From Vibrio tubiashii (GTDB lineage: Bacteria > Pseudomonadota > Gammaproteobacteria > Enterobacterales > Vibrionaceae): a stretch of 64,000 nt of DNA. Below are positions 50,569 to 60,587 of the stretch, piece after piece. The stretch covers positions 186,001-250,000 of the forward strand of contig JRWQ01000008.1 of assembly GCA_000775715.1 (NCBI GenBank). Direction: 5' to 3'. Numbering within the stretch: the first letter of the stretch is position 1; each line of letters starts with the position of its first letter. The position numbers and the translations under genes were made by a program. Below the pieces are notes generated by a model. It saw only the letters and a program-made list of their open reading frames with translations. It was not told the origin of the DNA and searched no databases.

Positions 50569-52686
50569 TTATACCTTAAACTGATTAACCAACTGCTGCT
50601 GCTTATCTGATAAGTCGCCAATTTGCGACGCTACCGTTTCAGACTCTTCAGCTTGAGAAAGTATCTGTGCACTTAAGTCACGGATGTTACTGACACTTTG
50701 GTTGACTTCAGCAGAAACAGATTGCTGCTCCTCTGCTGCTTTGACAATTTGTGAGTTCATATCATTGATGGACGCAATGGCCTCAAAAATTTGGGTCAAC
50801 TCTTTTGCGGCGTTTTGCACCTGTATTGCCGAGTCATTGGCTAAGTCGTTACCATCTTGAATCGCTTGTACCACATCCCGCGTGCCGGTTTGTACATTTT
50901 CAATAACCTGCCTAATTTCACCCACAGAGTCTTGTGTGCGACTGGCCAAATTACGCACCTCATCTGCCACAACGGCGAAACCTCGACCCTGTTCACCTGC
51001 CCTAGCCGCTTCGATGGCCGCATTAAGCGCAAGCAAATTAGTTTGCTCCGAGATGCCTTCAATCACGCCAAGGATCTCGGTGATGTTAGCATTGTTTGCC
51101 GCAAGCTCTTCCACAACCGGAACAGCGGCGGTCATACGCTCAACTAGGTTCATCATCTCATGCTGAGACTTTTCAATCACACCCTGACCGGTTGCCGCAG
51201 CTTCATTAGCTTGCTCAGCAGCGCGCACTGCCACTTGTGCGTTTTGAACAACCAAGCCTGCCGTTTGAGTCAACTCTTCAGACGCAGTGGCGACTAAGTC
51301 TACCTCTTTAAACTGAGAGTCACTGCTTGCGCGAGTTTGCTGCGCCGCCACTCGTGATTGCTGCGTGGTTGTACCCACTTGGTTGGTAGTATCGACAACT
51401 TCGCTGATAATGGACTGAAGTTTGTCTAAGAAGCTGTTGAACCCAAGCGCTAATTGGCCAATTTCATCTTGAGATTGAACCTCGAGACGCTGAGTCAGAT
51501 CTCCTTCACCAGATGCAATATCATCGAGTCGAAGCCCTACTTCACGAATTGGCTTCACTAAGCGTGAAGCAGAGATCGCAATTGTTGCAAGCCCCAAGAC
51601 GACAAGAACAATACCAGCGATTAGTTCAGTTCTTACGCTAGACTCTACTTGCTGGCTGATAGTGGCATCTAATGCTTCAGCATCGGCGAGTACGCTTGAA
51701 CGCGGCATATCAAACAAAATGCCCCAAGTTTGGTTAGCGACCATAATCGGCGCAAATACATATAGCCACTGACCATCCTCGCTCCAATCCGTTTGTACAG
51801 ACTGTCCGAACAAGAGATCCGTTAACTTGTCAGCAGAAACAATTTCGCTGGTAAATGGTTGACCCACTTGGCTGGCTGCGTTGTCACTGGCAATCAATGA
51901 CCCATCAAGACTCATCAGGTTAACGTTACCGTTGCCAGAAAATAACTGGCTATCCGAATTCACTACAATCGAAGACAAACTGTCCAAACGCAGATCGATA
52001 CCGAAATATCCGATCGGCTCACCGTCAACAACAAGCGGGAAAGATATCGAACTAGTGAGAAACGAAACACCGTCTTGGTCAATGACTCGCGGTGTTGTGA
52101 TACAGGTTTCACCGGAAGCGATAGGACAGTAAAAACGCTCACTGTTGATCGGATCACTGAGCATCGCCTCTGACAACACGTTCGATACTACGTTTTCACC
52201 GTTCTGTGCTGTCATCCAATAAGCTGCGAAACGACCAATTTCATTTGAGCCGACATATTCTGCTTCAACATAGTTGCTATCTTCGCTATCGAGCATGTTA
52301 GGTTCAAACACAAGATATGCACCTTGTACGTTCTCGAAGTCCAAAACGGCTCGTCGGGTCATTTCATCAAGCGCAGTTCTTAACTCTTCACTATCACCGA
52401 AGTTCTCTTCGCTTAAATTCTTTTGAAACATGACACTCGAAGCCAGCATCTCTGCACGATAGAGCGCTTCATTGAGAAACTCAGAAACCTGGGTGGCATT
52501 GAGTAGAGCGCGAGTTTCAACAATCTGTTCTGATTTATCGATCACAGAGTTGGCGCTCTGTTGCTTAATTTCGTGCTGATTAGAAATGGCGTTATAAACC
52601 GAAAACCCAATCAGGGAAAGAGAAGTGACAAGCAGGCAAAACCCCGCCAAAAGCGTAATTTTCCATTGCACTGATAACGTTCGCAT
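50569..52686 (-). CDS. Methyl-accepting chemotaxis protein with double-Cache sensor domain
   Basis: 705 residues from the ATG at 52686. One membrane helix at about 9-31, a long periplasmic region to about 360 with two PAS-like Cache lobes ([43 protein letters not shown]), a second helix at about 378-400, a HAMP domain, and the signalling hairpin tip [20 protein letters not shown]. Proteins of this type often bind amino acids or small organic acids, but the ligand is not predictable here. It signals through CheA/CheW; no C-terminal CheR pentapeptide is seen. Confidence 0.95.
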   Translation of the reverse strand: MRTLSVQWKITLLAGFCLLVTSLSLIGFSVYNAISNQHEIKQQSANSVIDKSEQIVETRALLNATQVSEFLNEALYRAEMLASSVMFQKNLSEENFGDSEELRTALDEMTRRAVLDFENVQGAYLVFEPNMLDSEDSNYVEAEYVGSNEIGRFAAYWMTAQNGENVVSNVLSEAMLSDPINSERFYCPIASGETCITTPRVIDQDGVSFLTSSISFPLVVDGEPIGYFGIDLRLDSLSSIVVNSDSQLFSGNGNVNLMSLDGSLIASDNAASQVGQPFTSEIVSADKLTDLLFGQSVQTDWSEDGQWLYVFAPIMVANQTWGILFDMPRSSVLADAEALDATISQQVESSVRTELIAGIVLVVLGLATIAISASRLVKPIREVGLRLDDIASGEGDLTQRLEVQSQDEIGQLALGFNSFLDKLQSIISEVVDTTNQVGTTTQQSRVAAQQTRASSDSQFKEVDLVATASEELTQTAGLVVQNAQVAVRAAEQANEAAATGQGVIEKSQHEMMNLVERMTAAVPVVEELAANNANITEILGVIEGISEQTNLLALNAAIEAARAGEQGRGFAVVADEVRNLASRTQDSVGEIRQVIENVQTGTRDVVQAIQDGNDLANDSAIQVQNAAKELTQIFEAIASINDMNSQIVKAAEEQQSVSAEVNQSVSNIRDLSAQILSQAEESETVASQIGDLSDKQQQLVNQFKV

Positions 52687-52895
52687 AATACATCCTTTTA
52701 GCAAACACAAGATTTGATAGAGCAAATAACTTTTATTAATACCTATTGAATTACAACACAAATAAGTGAGAGATCAATCGAAAGTTTAAAGAAATGTTAA
52801 TTGTTGCCCCATCGTTCCATTACCTTCGCTACAAACCGAATTGATGCTAGTATGATCTCACTATAACTCGAACAGTCACAAACTAAGGAATTGAA

Positions 52896-53702
52896 ATGAA
52901 AGTTATTTCATTCAACATTAATGGACTTCGCGCCCGTCTCCACCAGCTTCAAGCCGTCATCGATAAGCACCAACCTGACGTTATTGGTCTCCAAGAGATA
53001 AAAGTGCACGACGAAGCTTTCCCTCTCGAGGATGTTGAAGCCATGGGTTACAAGGTTTACTTTCACGGACAAAAAGCGCACTACGGTGTGGCGATGCTGT
53101 GTAAGAAAGAACCAATCGCTGTTCAAAAGGGTTTTCCTACCGATAATGACGAGCACCAGAAGCGTATGATCATGGTGACTTTAGAAGATGACAACGGCGA
53201 AAAGGTCACTGTATTAAATGGCTACTTCCCTCAAGGAGACAATATCAGTCACGAAACTAAGTACCCTTATAAACGCCAGTTCTATGCCGACCTAATGACT
53301 TACCTTAATGACAATCATAGCAATGACGAACAGTTAATCGTTATGGGCGACATCAATATCAGTCCTATCGATGCGGATATTGGTATTGGTGAGCCTAACC
53401 GTAAGCGCTGGTTAAAGACCGGTAAATGTTCTTTCCAACCAGAAGAACGTGAATGGTTGAAAACACTTTTAGACTGGGGATTTGTTGATACTTTCCGTCA
53501 AGTTCATCCTGATGTAACGGATCGTTTCTCGTGGTTTGATTACCGTTCACGTGGTTTCGACGACAACCGTGGCCTTCGCATTGATGTGGTTCTTGCAACG
53601 CCAAAACTGGCACAGAAGTGCATAGAGTCGGATATCGACTACGAACTGCGTGGAATCGAAAAACCGTCTGACCACGCACCAATTTGGTCGACCTTTAAGT
53701 AA
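52896..53702 (+). CDS. xthA: Exodeoxyribonuclease III
   Basis: 268 residues, E. coli-size. Metal and catalytic motifs: FNINGLRAR (N7), GLQEIKV (E34), [20 protein letters not shown] (D-N pair) and the closing SDHAPIW (D-H). It nicks abasic sites and removes 3' blocks in base excision repair. Monocistronic with its own terminator. Confidence 0.97.
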   Translation: MKVISFNINGLRARLHQLQAVIDKHQPDVIGLQEIKVHDEAFPLEDVEAMGYKVYFHGQKAHYGVAMLCKKEPIAVQKGFPTDNDEHQKRMIMVTLEDDNGEKVTVLNGYFPQGDNISHETKYPYKRQFYADLMTYLNDNHSNDEQLIVMGDINISPIDADIGIGEPNRKRWLKTGKCSFQPEEREWLKTLLDWGFVDTFRQVHPDVTDRFSWFDYRSRGFDDNRGLRIDVVLATPKLAQKCIESDIDYELRGIEKPSDHAPIWSTFK

Positions 53703-53723
53703 CTGGAGAGCTGGTCAAAATTA

Positions 53724-53756
53724 AAGGGTTGGCACATTGTGCCAACCCTTTTTTAT
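53724..53756 (+). terminator. Terminator of xthA
   Basis: 12-bp stem AAGGGTTGGCAC-ATT-GTGCCAACCCTT with T-run. Confidence 0.92.
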
Positions 53757-53770
53757 GGACGCTGGATTAT

Positions 53771-53864
53771 GGAACGGACTTCGTCCTACGGATAACTCAG
53801 TTTCTAGCAGGGCGAAGCCCGATCTCGTTTTCCAAAAGCGAAGCGTTCTTATGGACATAGTCCG
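53771..53864. repeat. Dispersed palindromic element, copy 2
   Basis: GGAACGGACTTCGTCC at 53771 mirrors, in reverse, the right end of copy 1 (30683-30700). The part 53809-53864 matches 30641-30696 with about nine differences in 56 nt. It contains GGGCGAAGCCC and CCAAAAGCGAAGCG. Like copy 1 it lies after a terminator, between convergent genes (xthA and fabV). Confidence 0.8.
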
Positions 53865-53867
53865 CTA

Positions 53868-55070
53868 TTAGATAGCGATGAAATCTGCTTTGTAGTCTGG
53901 GTTAACGTCCGCTTCGTAGTCAACACCTTCAACACCAAAGCCGAATAGCTTCAAGAACTCTTCTTTGTACTCAACGTAGTCAGTCAGCTCTTTTAGGTTT
54001 TCAGAGGTGATTTGTGGCCACAGATCACGACAGTGCTGTTGGATGTCATCACGCAGTTCCCAGTCATCTAGACGTAGGCGATTTTTCTCATCCACCTCTG
54101 CTGCGCTGCCATCTTCTTTATACAGGCGTTGGCTGAACATACGGTAGATTTGCTCCATACAGCCTTCATGAACGCCTTCTTCACGCATCTTCTTAAATAC
54201 CATTGCAATGTACAGTGGCATTACAGGAATTGCAGAGCTTGCTTGAGTGACTACAGACTTAAGTACCGCAACGTTTGCTGTGCCACCAGTTGCTGCTAGT
54301 TTCTCATTAAGAACTGTCGCCGCGCGGTCTAGGTCCATTTTCGCTTTACCTAGTGCGCCATCCCAGTAGATTGGCCAAGTTAGCTCAGTACCGATGTAGC
54401 TGTATGCCACAGTCTTACAACCGTCAGCCAGTACACCTGCTTCAGACAATGCATTGATCCAAAGTTCCCAATCTTCACCGCCCATTACAGTGACAGTGTC
54501 TTTGATCTCTTCTTCTTTTGCCGGTTCTACGCTAGCTTCGATGATCACGTCTTTGTTTGTATCGACAGCCGTTGATGTGTAAGTTTCACCGATTGGCTTA
54601 AGCGATGAGCGAATCAGTTCGCCCGAATCTGGTAGTTTACGTACTGGAGATGCCAGAGAGTAAACAACCATATCAATCTGACCAAGATCTTGTTTGATCA
54701 GCTCGATAGTCTTTTCTTTCGCTTCGTTAGAAAAAGCGTCGCCGTTTAAGCTTTTCGCATAAAGACCTTCTTCACGCGCCAACTTTTCAAATGCTACTGA
54801 GTTGTAGAAACCCGCTGTGCCTGGCTTTTTCTCTGTACCTTCTTTTTCGAAGAAAACACCGATAGTTGAAGCACCGCCACCAAATGCCGCAGCGATACGA
54901 GAAGATAGACCGTAGCCACTTGAAGCACCAACAACAAGAACGCGCTTAGGAGCGTCTTTAATTGGGCCTTGTGCTTTTGTGTAAGCAATTTGTTCTTTTA
55001 CGTTAGCTTCACAACCCACTGGATGCGTTGTGGTACAGATAAATCCACGAATTCTAGGTTTGATGATCAT
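53868..55070 (-). CDS. fabV: Enoyl-ACP/enoyl-CoA reductase FabV
   Basis: 400 residues from the ATG at 55070, preceded by AGGAAG. The FabV pattern is intact: [20 protein letters not shown] at the N terminus, an NADH-binding [11 protein letters not shown] at about 48-58, and the catalytic Tyr-x8-Lys in the segment from IYWDGALGK. It carries out the last reduction of fatty acid elongation and is naturally resistant to triclosan. It is the vibrio enoyl reductase; the family was first found in V. cholerae. Confidence 0.97.
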   Translation of the reverse strand: MIIKPRIRGFICTTTHPVGCEANVKEQIAYTKAQGPIKDAPKRVLVVGASSGYGLSSRIAAAFGGGASTIGVFFEKEGTEKKPGTAGFYNSVAFEKLAREEGLYAKSLNGDAFSNEAKEKTIELIKQDLGQIDMVVYSLASPVRKLPDSGELIRSSLKPIGETYTSTAVDTNKDVIIEASVEPAKEEEIKDTVTVMGGEDWELWINALSEAGVLADGCKTVAYSYIGTELTWPIYWDGALGKAKMDLDRAATVLNEKLAATGGTANVAVLKSVVTQASSAIPVMPLYIAMVFKKMREEGVHEGCMEQIYRMFSQRLYKEDGSAAEVDEKNRLRLDDWELRDDIQQHCRDLWPQITSENLKELTDYVEYKEEFLKLFGFGVEGVDYEADVNPDYKADFIAI

Positions 55071-55248
55071 ATTCAACTTCCTTTAAAAAACCCCGCTAGG
55101 ATAAAAGGTTCATCTAAAGATCGCATCTAATTTCTGTAAAAATGTCGCCAAAATGTAAGTGGTTGGAGCACTTTCACGCTCAATAGCGATCTCCAACAAA
55201 AAAGAAAGACACCCGAGGGTGCCTTTCATCATTGCTACTGTGTGTCCG

Positions 55249-57540
55249 CTAAGCCGCATTATTTAGCTTAGCTTTGCCCTTTTTTGGGCGTCCATTGGTA
55301 TGAATGTCTTTAAAGTCGTGGCTGAAGTGGTCAACTTGAACGGCTTTATAACGAAGTTTATCCGCCGCAATAATTTGATCGACCTCGTCTTGCGTTAAGA
55401 CATCTGCTTCAAGTGCTTGCGCCAGCCTGTCAGACAGTAGACCTTTACGAGCAACCTTACCCTCTTTCGCCGCACGCATCAGCTTACGCTCTAAGCTCTT
55501 GATATCGTACATCGCTAGAAATGCCGTCTCCATTAGGCCAACGCTGTCGTTTTCATCTGCACCTACATAACATAGGTTAGTTAAGCGATCACGCTGCGCA
55601 CCCGGAGTCATCAGAGCTTCCGCAAGCTTCACTGTCAGATCATCACTTGGCTTAGCAAAGTGATTACCTAATGGGAAGATAATCACCTTCAACAAACGAC
55701 CAACCGCTTTGTGAGGATAATTGGCAAAAGCTTCTTGAAGAGATTTCGCGCCGTTATGCAAACAGTGCTGAACCGCATAGTGAACAAAGTTAAGATCTTG
55801 CTGCTGACGACCTTCATCTTCGTACTTCTTAAGTGCTGCCGAAGCCATATATAGGTACGCGAGTACATCACCTAGACGAGCAGAAATCATCTCTTTACGT
55901 TTCAGATCACCACCTAGCGTTGCCATCGCGATATCGGCACTAACTGCTAGAGCGCGGCTTAGACGAGTCATGTCTTTGTAGTATTTCTGAGTTGGACCAC
56001 TCATATCTGCCTTGATGAAACGAGAGCCAGTTAGAGCCGCGCCAAATGCGCCGAAAGTATTACCCATTGCATGTTTAATGTGCTTGAACAGCAACTCATC
56101 AAACTCTTTCGCGCCTTGTTTCTCATCCGGATTCGCAGCTGCTTCCATCTCTTTGAGTACATAAGGGTGACAACGGGTCGCACCTTGACCAAAGATCATC
56201 AGGTTGCGAGTTAGGATATTCGCCCCTTCAACAGTAATCGCAACTGGAATACCCAAGTAAGGCGATGCCAAGTAGTTCATTGGGCCATCTTGAATCGCGC
56301 GACCAGAGTGGATATCCATCGAGTCGTTAAGAAGCGTACGAGCCATTTCCGTCATGTGGTATTTAGCGATTGCTGTAACGATGCCCGGCTTCTCTTTAAG
56401 ATCTAAAGATGTCGTGGTTAGCGTTCGGCTCGCTTCAAGCAAGTAAGTCAACCCGCCGATGCGACCGAGCGATTCAGCAACACCTTCAAACTTACCAATC
56501 GACATACCAAACTGCTTACGCACATAAGCGTATGCACCTGTAGTACGTGAAGTTAAGTGACCAACCGCGGTGCCCAGTGCAGGAAGCGAGATACCGCGAC
56601 CAGCAGACAGACACTCAACTAACATACGCCAGCCTTTACCCGCATAATCTTGACCACCGATCAACCAGTCCATCGGGATAAAGACATCTTTACCAAATGT
56701 GGGGCCATTCATAAACGCAAGACCTAACGGGTCATGACGCTCACCAATTTCTACGCCTTTGTGGTCGGCTGGAATAAGGGCACAAGTGATGCCGAGCTCT
56801 TTTTTATCGCCCATTAAACCATCCGGATCGTACATCTTGAATGCTAGACCTAGCACTGTCGCAACAGGAGCAAGAGTAATATAGCGTTTATTCCAGTTCA
56901 GACGAATACCCAGCACCTCTTTGCCTTCGTGCTTGCCATAACAAACAATACCTTCATCTGGGATACCACCCGCATCAGAACCCGCTTCTGGGCCAGTCAG
57001 TGCAAAACAGGGGATATCCGTACCATCAGCCAAGCGCGGTAACCAGTAATCTTTTTGCTCTTGTGTACCATAGTGAGAAAGCAACTCACCCGGACCCAAA
57101 GAGTTTGGAACCATGACACACACCGCTGCACTGATACTACGAGTCGCGATACGCGTTACGATTGTTGAGTTAGCCAAAGAGGAAAACTCTCGACCGCCGT
57201 ACTCTTTTGAAATGATCAAAGAGAAGAATCGCTCTTTACGTAAGTACTGCCAAACTTCAGGCGGCAAATCACGATCTTCTTTCACGATCTTATGATCATC
57301 TAACATGCTTAGCAGTGTCTCTAGCTCGTTATCCATAAACGACTGTTCTTCTGCCGATAAGGTTGGCTTAGGATACTGGTGCAACTTAGAAAAATCTGGT
57401 CGGCCTGAGAACAGCTCTCCGTCCCACCATACACTGCCTGCTTCCATTGCTTCCTTTTCGGTGCTAGATAGTGGTGGCAACACTTTCTTAAACATTTTGA
57501 AAGCTGGGTCGCTGACCCATTTTCTTCTTAGAGAGCCCAT
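55249..57540 (-). CDS. fadE: Acyl-CoA dehydrogenase FadE, without the N-terminal membrane segment
   Basis: 763 residues. Matches the E. coli FadE core from its residue about 60 on: PNSLGPGELL, FALTGPEAGSDAGG, TWNKRYITLAP-type (NWNKRYITLAPVATVLG), GWRMLVECLSAGRG and AITVEGANILTR. E. coli FadE (814 residues) has an N-terminal membrane domain; here the frame opens at MGSLRRKWVSD after an in-frame stop, with GGA as ribosome-binding site, so this form should be soluble or peripheral. It starts beta-oxidation. It is 57 nt downstream of psrA, probably co-transcribed. Confidence 0.93.
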   Translation of the reverse strand: MGSLRRKWVSDPAFKMFKKVLPPLSSTEKEAMEAGSVWWDGELFSGRPDFSKLHQYPKPTLSAEEQSFMDNELETLLSMLDDHKIVKEDRDLPPEVWQYLRKERFFSLIISKEYGGREFSSLANSTIVTRIATRSISAAVCVMVPNSLGPGELLSHYGTQEQKDYWLPRLADGTDIPCFALTGPEAGSDAGGIPDEGIVCYGKHEGKEVLGIRLNWNKRYITLAPVATVLGLAFKMYDPDGLMGDKKELGITCALIPADHKGVEIGERHDPLGLAFMNGPTFGKDVFIPMDWLIGGQDYAGKGWRMLVECLSAGRGISLPALGTAVGHLTSRTTGAYAYVRKQFGMSIGKFEGVAESLGRIGGLTYLLEASRTLTTTSLDLKEKPGIVTAIAKYHMTEMARTLLNDSMDIHSGRAIQDGPMNYLASPYLGIPVAITVEGANILTRNLMIFGQGATRCHPYVLKEMEAAANPDEKQGAKEFDELLFKHIKHAMGNTFGAFGAALTGSRFIKADMSGPTQKYYKDMTRLSRALAVSADIAMATLGGDLKRKEMISARLGDVLAYLYMASAALKKYEDEGRQQQDLNFVHYAVQHCLHNGAKSLQEAFANYPHKAVGRLLKVIIFPLGNHFAKPSDDLTVKLAEALMTPGAQRDRLTNLCYVGADENDSVGLMETAFLAMYDIKSLERKLMRAAKEGKVARKGLLSDRLAQALEADVLTQDEVDQIIAADKLRYKAVQVDHFSHDFKDIHTNGRPKKGKAKLNNAA

Positions 57541-57597
57541 AATCAGATCCTTTTGTTCGTTATTGGTCTAATGTTGTTATTATTTGAATTTAAACTT

Positions 57598-58224
57598 CTA
57601 TTCTGCAGCAACGCCTGCCGCTAAGAATGGAATCAGTTGATCAACGACAGACTTCGCATCCATCGCTTTTCCGTAATCATTTTCAGCAATTTCTAGCAAC
57701 GCTTGACTTGATGCCATGGTGAAAACACACGTGCCTAGCGTAAAGTGCAAACGCCAAAACAGCTCTTCTTGAGTCAGTTTAGGGTTGGCTTTTTTCACTG
57801 AATCAGTAAACAGGCTCAGCGTGTCAGAGTAACGCGTGGTGATAAACCAGCGTAAATGGCCCTGCACATCGGTATAGCCACGGCCAATCAACAACATGAA
57901 TCGGCTTGTCCCGTTAGGTCTGACATTATTTAAGTTACGTAACGGGCTACGTAATGACTCAAACACGTCTGCCATCTCATAGCTATCGCTAAGGTTGAGA
58001 TTGATCAACGCATCCTGAACCGCTGGCATGAATGCTTCTAGGTATCGGTCAAGCACAGCTCTCACCAAAGTTTTCTTATCACCAAAGTGATAATTGACTG
58101 ACGCAAGGTTAACGCCCGCCTTACTAGTTATGGTGCGAAGAGAGGTATCTTTGAATCCGTGTTCTGCGAACAAGGCTTCAGCGACATCAAGAATTTTCTC
58201 TTTAGTGGAGTTTCGGCTCGACAT
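57598..58224 (-). CDS. psrA: TetR-family fatty acid regulator PsrA
   Basis: 208 residues from the ATG at 58224. The N-terminal helix-turn-helix is TSLRTITSKAGVNLASVNYH, almost identical to Pseudomonas PsrA, and the ligand domain shares GHLRWF, LFWRLHFTLGT and the C-terminal LIPFLAAGV segment. PsrA senses long-chain fatty acids and releases beta-oxidation genes. Here it sits just upstream of fadE, and a PsrA-like box lies in its own promoter (58241-58253), suggesting autoregulation. A longer start at 58263 is unlikely. Confidence 0.9.
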   Translation of the reverse strand: MSSRNSTKEKILDVAEALFAEHGFKDTSLRTITSKAGVNLASVNYHFGDKKTLVRAVLDRYLEAFMPAVQDALINLNLSDSYEMADVFESLRSPLRNLNNVRPNGTSRFMLLIGRGYTDVQGHLRWFITTRYSDTLSLFTDSVKKANPKLTQEELFWRLHFTLGTCVFTMASSQALLEIAENDYGKAMDAKSVVDQLIPFLAAGVAAE

Positions 58225-58240
58225 TTTAATCACTCGTATT

Positions 58241-58253
58241 AAACAACTGTTTG
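58241..58253. promoter_or_regulatory. PsrA-type operator upstream of psrA
   Basis: AAACAACTGTTTG, read on the minus strand CAAAC-AGTT-GTTT, fits the PsrA motif (G/C)AAAC-N2-4-GTTT(G/C). It lies 17 nt before the psrA start codon. Confidence 0.65.
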
Positions 58254-58383
58254 AAATATACATTCGAAACAGAAAGGCAACAAGTCATTAACATCACATT
58301 TTTAGCCATTGGTCCGACCAGACTGTCAAACCTAGGCCCTAACTGCATGAAACAAAGAAATTAAATCTTTTTTGAAAATAATT

Positions 58384-58411
58384 GGAACTGTTTGAGAAAT
58401 GCCCGGTCTGA
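58384..58411 (+). promoter_or_regulatory. Sigma-E promoter of the VrrA-like sRNA
   Basis: GGAACTG (58384-58390), 16-nt spacer, TCTGA (58407-58411). Both elements and spacing match the envelope-stress sigma-E consensus (GGAACTT, 16, TCTGA/TCNAA). Confidence 0.85.
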
Positions 58412-58417
58412 TTAATT

Positions 58418-58571
58418 GTAGTTAGCAGAGCATTCAAGGGTTGGGAAACCCGCTAAGTTTACAGGCCGTCAAACTTGATTCTTACTGAAACTACTAAATA
58501 TGCTGCTTTTTCTTATTAACTCCTATGTTCATTTGTATCCGCCCAGAGCCACATTGCCCTGGGCTTTTTTT
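58418..58571 (+). ncRNA. vrrA: VrrA-like sigma-E-dependent small RNA
   Basis: About 150 nt from an expected start near 58418 to a terminator with stem GCCCAG/CTGGGC (58541-58564) and seven T. V. cholerae VrrA is a 140-nt sigma-E-dependent RNA next to a TetR gene (VC1741) and represses porins such as OmpA and OmpT. Here the RNA is next to psrA with a strong sigma-E promoter and no ORF. The segment at 58501-58513 (TGCTGCTTTTTCT) can pair with the porin 5' UTR. The exact 5' end is inferred; assignment rests on position, promoter and pairing, not on an alignment. Confidence 0.82.
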
Positions 58572-58698
58572 ATTTGGCCGTTTGAACACTCTGTATCGAA
58601 CATAACAACGTGCTATTGGCCATCAAATTTTGATCTAGATTGATACTAACTCACGCAAATTGGGTAAGATAATCGGCCATTTTTTACCAATGTACGCC

Positions 58699-59610
58699 AT
58701 GAAGCTCGCCAATACCCCAATCACTCAACACCAATTTGCCGATATCCCGTTTTTCCTCAAGCGTGATGATCAGTTGCACAGCCATTTCAGTGGCAACAAA
58801 GCGCGTAAGTTCATGGCGGTGTTGGAACAAGACTTTCCAAATGTAACAACACTGATCAGCTACGGCAGTGCGCAAGCAAACTCTTTATATTCTTTATCCG
58901 CATTGGCCGCGATTAAAGGCTGGCGACTGGAGTTCTATGTTGACCATATTCCTCATTGGCTAACCAACAAACCGCTCGGTAACTATCGTGGGGCATTGGA
59001 ACTAGGTGCAAAAGTCATCTCAACCGCACACTCCCACTTACACCCAAGAGAGTATATTGAGCAGATCCGCCAACCTGACAACTCATGTTTATTTATTCCT
59101 GAAGGAGGAAGGTCAACACTTGCACGCCAAGGCGTTGAGCAGCTAGCAAGGGAGATATTGTCTTGGTCACGATACGAACCTCAGCATCAGTTTGTGGTTG
59201 CCCTACCCGCCGGAACTGGAGCGACAGCACTGTATCTTCATAATTATCTTAAGCCACACTCCATCCCAGTATTGACTTGTCCGTGTGTTGGAGGAAAAGA
59301 GTACTTAATCAAGCAATTTGAAGAGCTTGGAGAGAATGAGTTCCCGCAAATCCTAGAGTTAGACACCAAGCACCATTTTGGCAAACTTTACGAACAAGAC
59401 TATCGAACCTGGAAGAAGCTATTGGAAGAGACCGATATCGAGTTCGATCTTCTTTACGACCCTATGATGTGGCAATGCCTACAATCATGGTATAAGGATA
59501 ACCAAGACAAAAGCATAATTTATGTTCATCAAGGTGGCTTGCTTGGCAATGAAAGTATGCTTCCTCGCTACGAGCGTAAGTATGGCCACTACTTCGGAGA
59601 ACACAGATGA
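58699..59610 (+). CDS. PLP-dependent ACC deaminase / D-cysteine desulfhydrase family protein
   Basis: 303 residues from the ATG at 58699 (MKLANTPITQHQFADIPFFL); an ATG at 58690 adds three. Fold-type II PLP pattern: LKRDDQLHSHFSGNKARKF with the PLP lysine in GNKARK, SYGSAQANSLYSLSALAAI, and a phosphate loop PAGTGATALY. It may be a D-cysteine desulfhydrase, an ACC deaminase or another amino-acid lyase; residues that separate these are not decisive by eye. No good ribosome-binding site is visible. It shares ATGA with the DUF1496 gene. Confidence 0.85.
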   Translation: MKLANTPITQHQFADIPFFLKRDDQLHSHFSGNKARKFMAVLEQDFPNVTTLISYGSAQANSLYSLSALAAIKGWRLEFYVDHIPHWLTNKPLGNYRGALELGAKVISTAHSHLHPREYIEQIRQPDNSCLFIPEGGRSTLARQGVEQLAREILSWSRYEPQHQFVVALPAGTGATALYLHNYLKPHSIPVLTCPCVGGKEYLIKQFEELGENEFPQILELDTKHHFGKLYEQDYRTWKKLLEETDIEFDLLYDPMMWQCLQSWYKDNQDKSIIYVHQGGLLGNESMLPRYERKYGHYFGEHR

Positions 59611-59921
59611 AGTTATACATTGCTAGCCTAATCGCTTTGCTCTCTCTACCTGTTATGGCAAATTCAACGTCGCTACCTGCTAAGCCCGTTATCGGTATTA
59701 ACGCCAGCGAAGTAGGCAAACGAGTTTGTTATTACCAAGACCAAGCCTATTCGGATGGTGCCATCATCCAAATCGACCAGTACTACATGATCTGCTCGGA
59801 AGCCAATACTTATGAAAAAAACGGCGTATTAAAATGGAACCGGTTAGATGACTTCCAAGCCGAAAAAGCAACTCAGCAACCGCAGAGTGAAAAACCGATA
59901 AAAAGATACTCGGTCAATTAA
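59607..59921 (+). CDS. DUF1496 secreted small protein
   Basis: 104 residues with a signal peptide (MKLYIASLIALLSLPVMANS). The DUF1496 pattern (GKRVCYYQDQAYSDGAIIQI, YYMICS) resembles E. coli YnjH. Two cysteines at about 41 and 62 may form a disulfide. Function unknown; overlapping ATGA with the PLP-enzyme gene implies a common mRNA. Confidence 0.85.
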   Translation: MKLYIASLIALLSLPVMANSTSLPAKPVIGINASEVGKRVCYYQDQAYSDGAIIQIDQYYMICSEANTYEKNGVLKWNRLDDFQAEKATQQPQSEKPIKRYSVN

Positions 59922-59956
59922 ACCAATTTTGTCATAGACATGATGGAAGCCTTCCA

Positions 59957-60361
59957 ATGACTCCAATCGCGACTCGCCTGACGAAAGGTGACGACCTTAA
60001 ACAGTGTATTCAACAACTTGTCACAGAATACAAAATCGGCGCAGGAAGTATCGCCTCTTGTGTCGGTTGTCTTAGTCATTTGCGTATTCGCTTAGCTGGT
60101 GCCACTAACACATTGACGCTAAAAGAGCCCGTCGAGATCGTATCAATCATGGGGACACTAACGCCACTGCATCAGCATATTCATATTTCCGTCGCTAAAC
60201 AGAATGGCGAAGTGATAGGCGGTCATCTGCTGGAAGGCAGCTTGATTGATACCACAGGCGAACTCATTCTTCACCAATACCCGAACCTCAGTTTTACAAG
60301 AGAGCAGGACCCGGGCACTGGATTCACTGAATTAGTAATAAATCAAACACTTGATAAATAG
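59957..60361 (+). CDS. PPC/DUF296 domain protein
   Basis: 134 residues forming one PPC domain: GAGSIASCVGCLSHLRIRLAG at the N-terminal part and the signature HQHIHIS...GEVIGGHLLEGSL. Plant members carry AT-hooks; this bacterial form has none. The conserved histidines (HxH and GGH) may bind a metal or ligand. Bacterial function is unknown. It follows the DUF1496 gene by 35 nt, possibly in one operon. Confidence 0.9.
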   Translation: MTPIATRLTKGDDLKQCIQQLVTEYKIGAGSIASCVGCLSHLRIRLAGATNTLTLKEPVEIVSIMGTLTPLHQHIHISVAKQNGEVIGGHLLEGSLIDTTGELILHQYPNLSFTREQDPGTGFTELVINQTLDK

Positions 60362-60490
60362 ACCACACCACAAGCATTCTCATCACTTATAACATCTTCA
60401 ACACTCGATTTGATTTTGCCCGCATTCTCCAAATTTAATCTTCAAAATTTGTTGATCTTACGCACTTTATTGATATGCAACAAAATGTAT

Positions 60491-60544
60491 TTATCCTATT
60501 TTTCACGCCTAGCAATCCGCTCTACCCCTTAAGTGATAGGATAA
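60491..60544. repeat. Inverted repeat upstream of the chemoreceptor gene
   Basis: TTATCCTAT (60491-60499) and ATAGGATAA (60536-60544) are exact complements, 36 nt apart, 44 bp before the start codon at 60588. Could be an operator or the base of an mRNA leader hairpin. Confidence 0.5.
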
Positions 60545-60587
60545 GAACGAACACAACAATAAACGAAATAATTATAATAGGTTAGAT

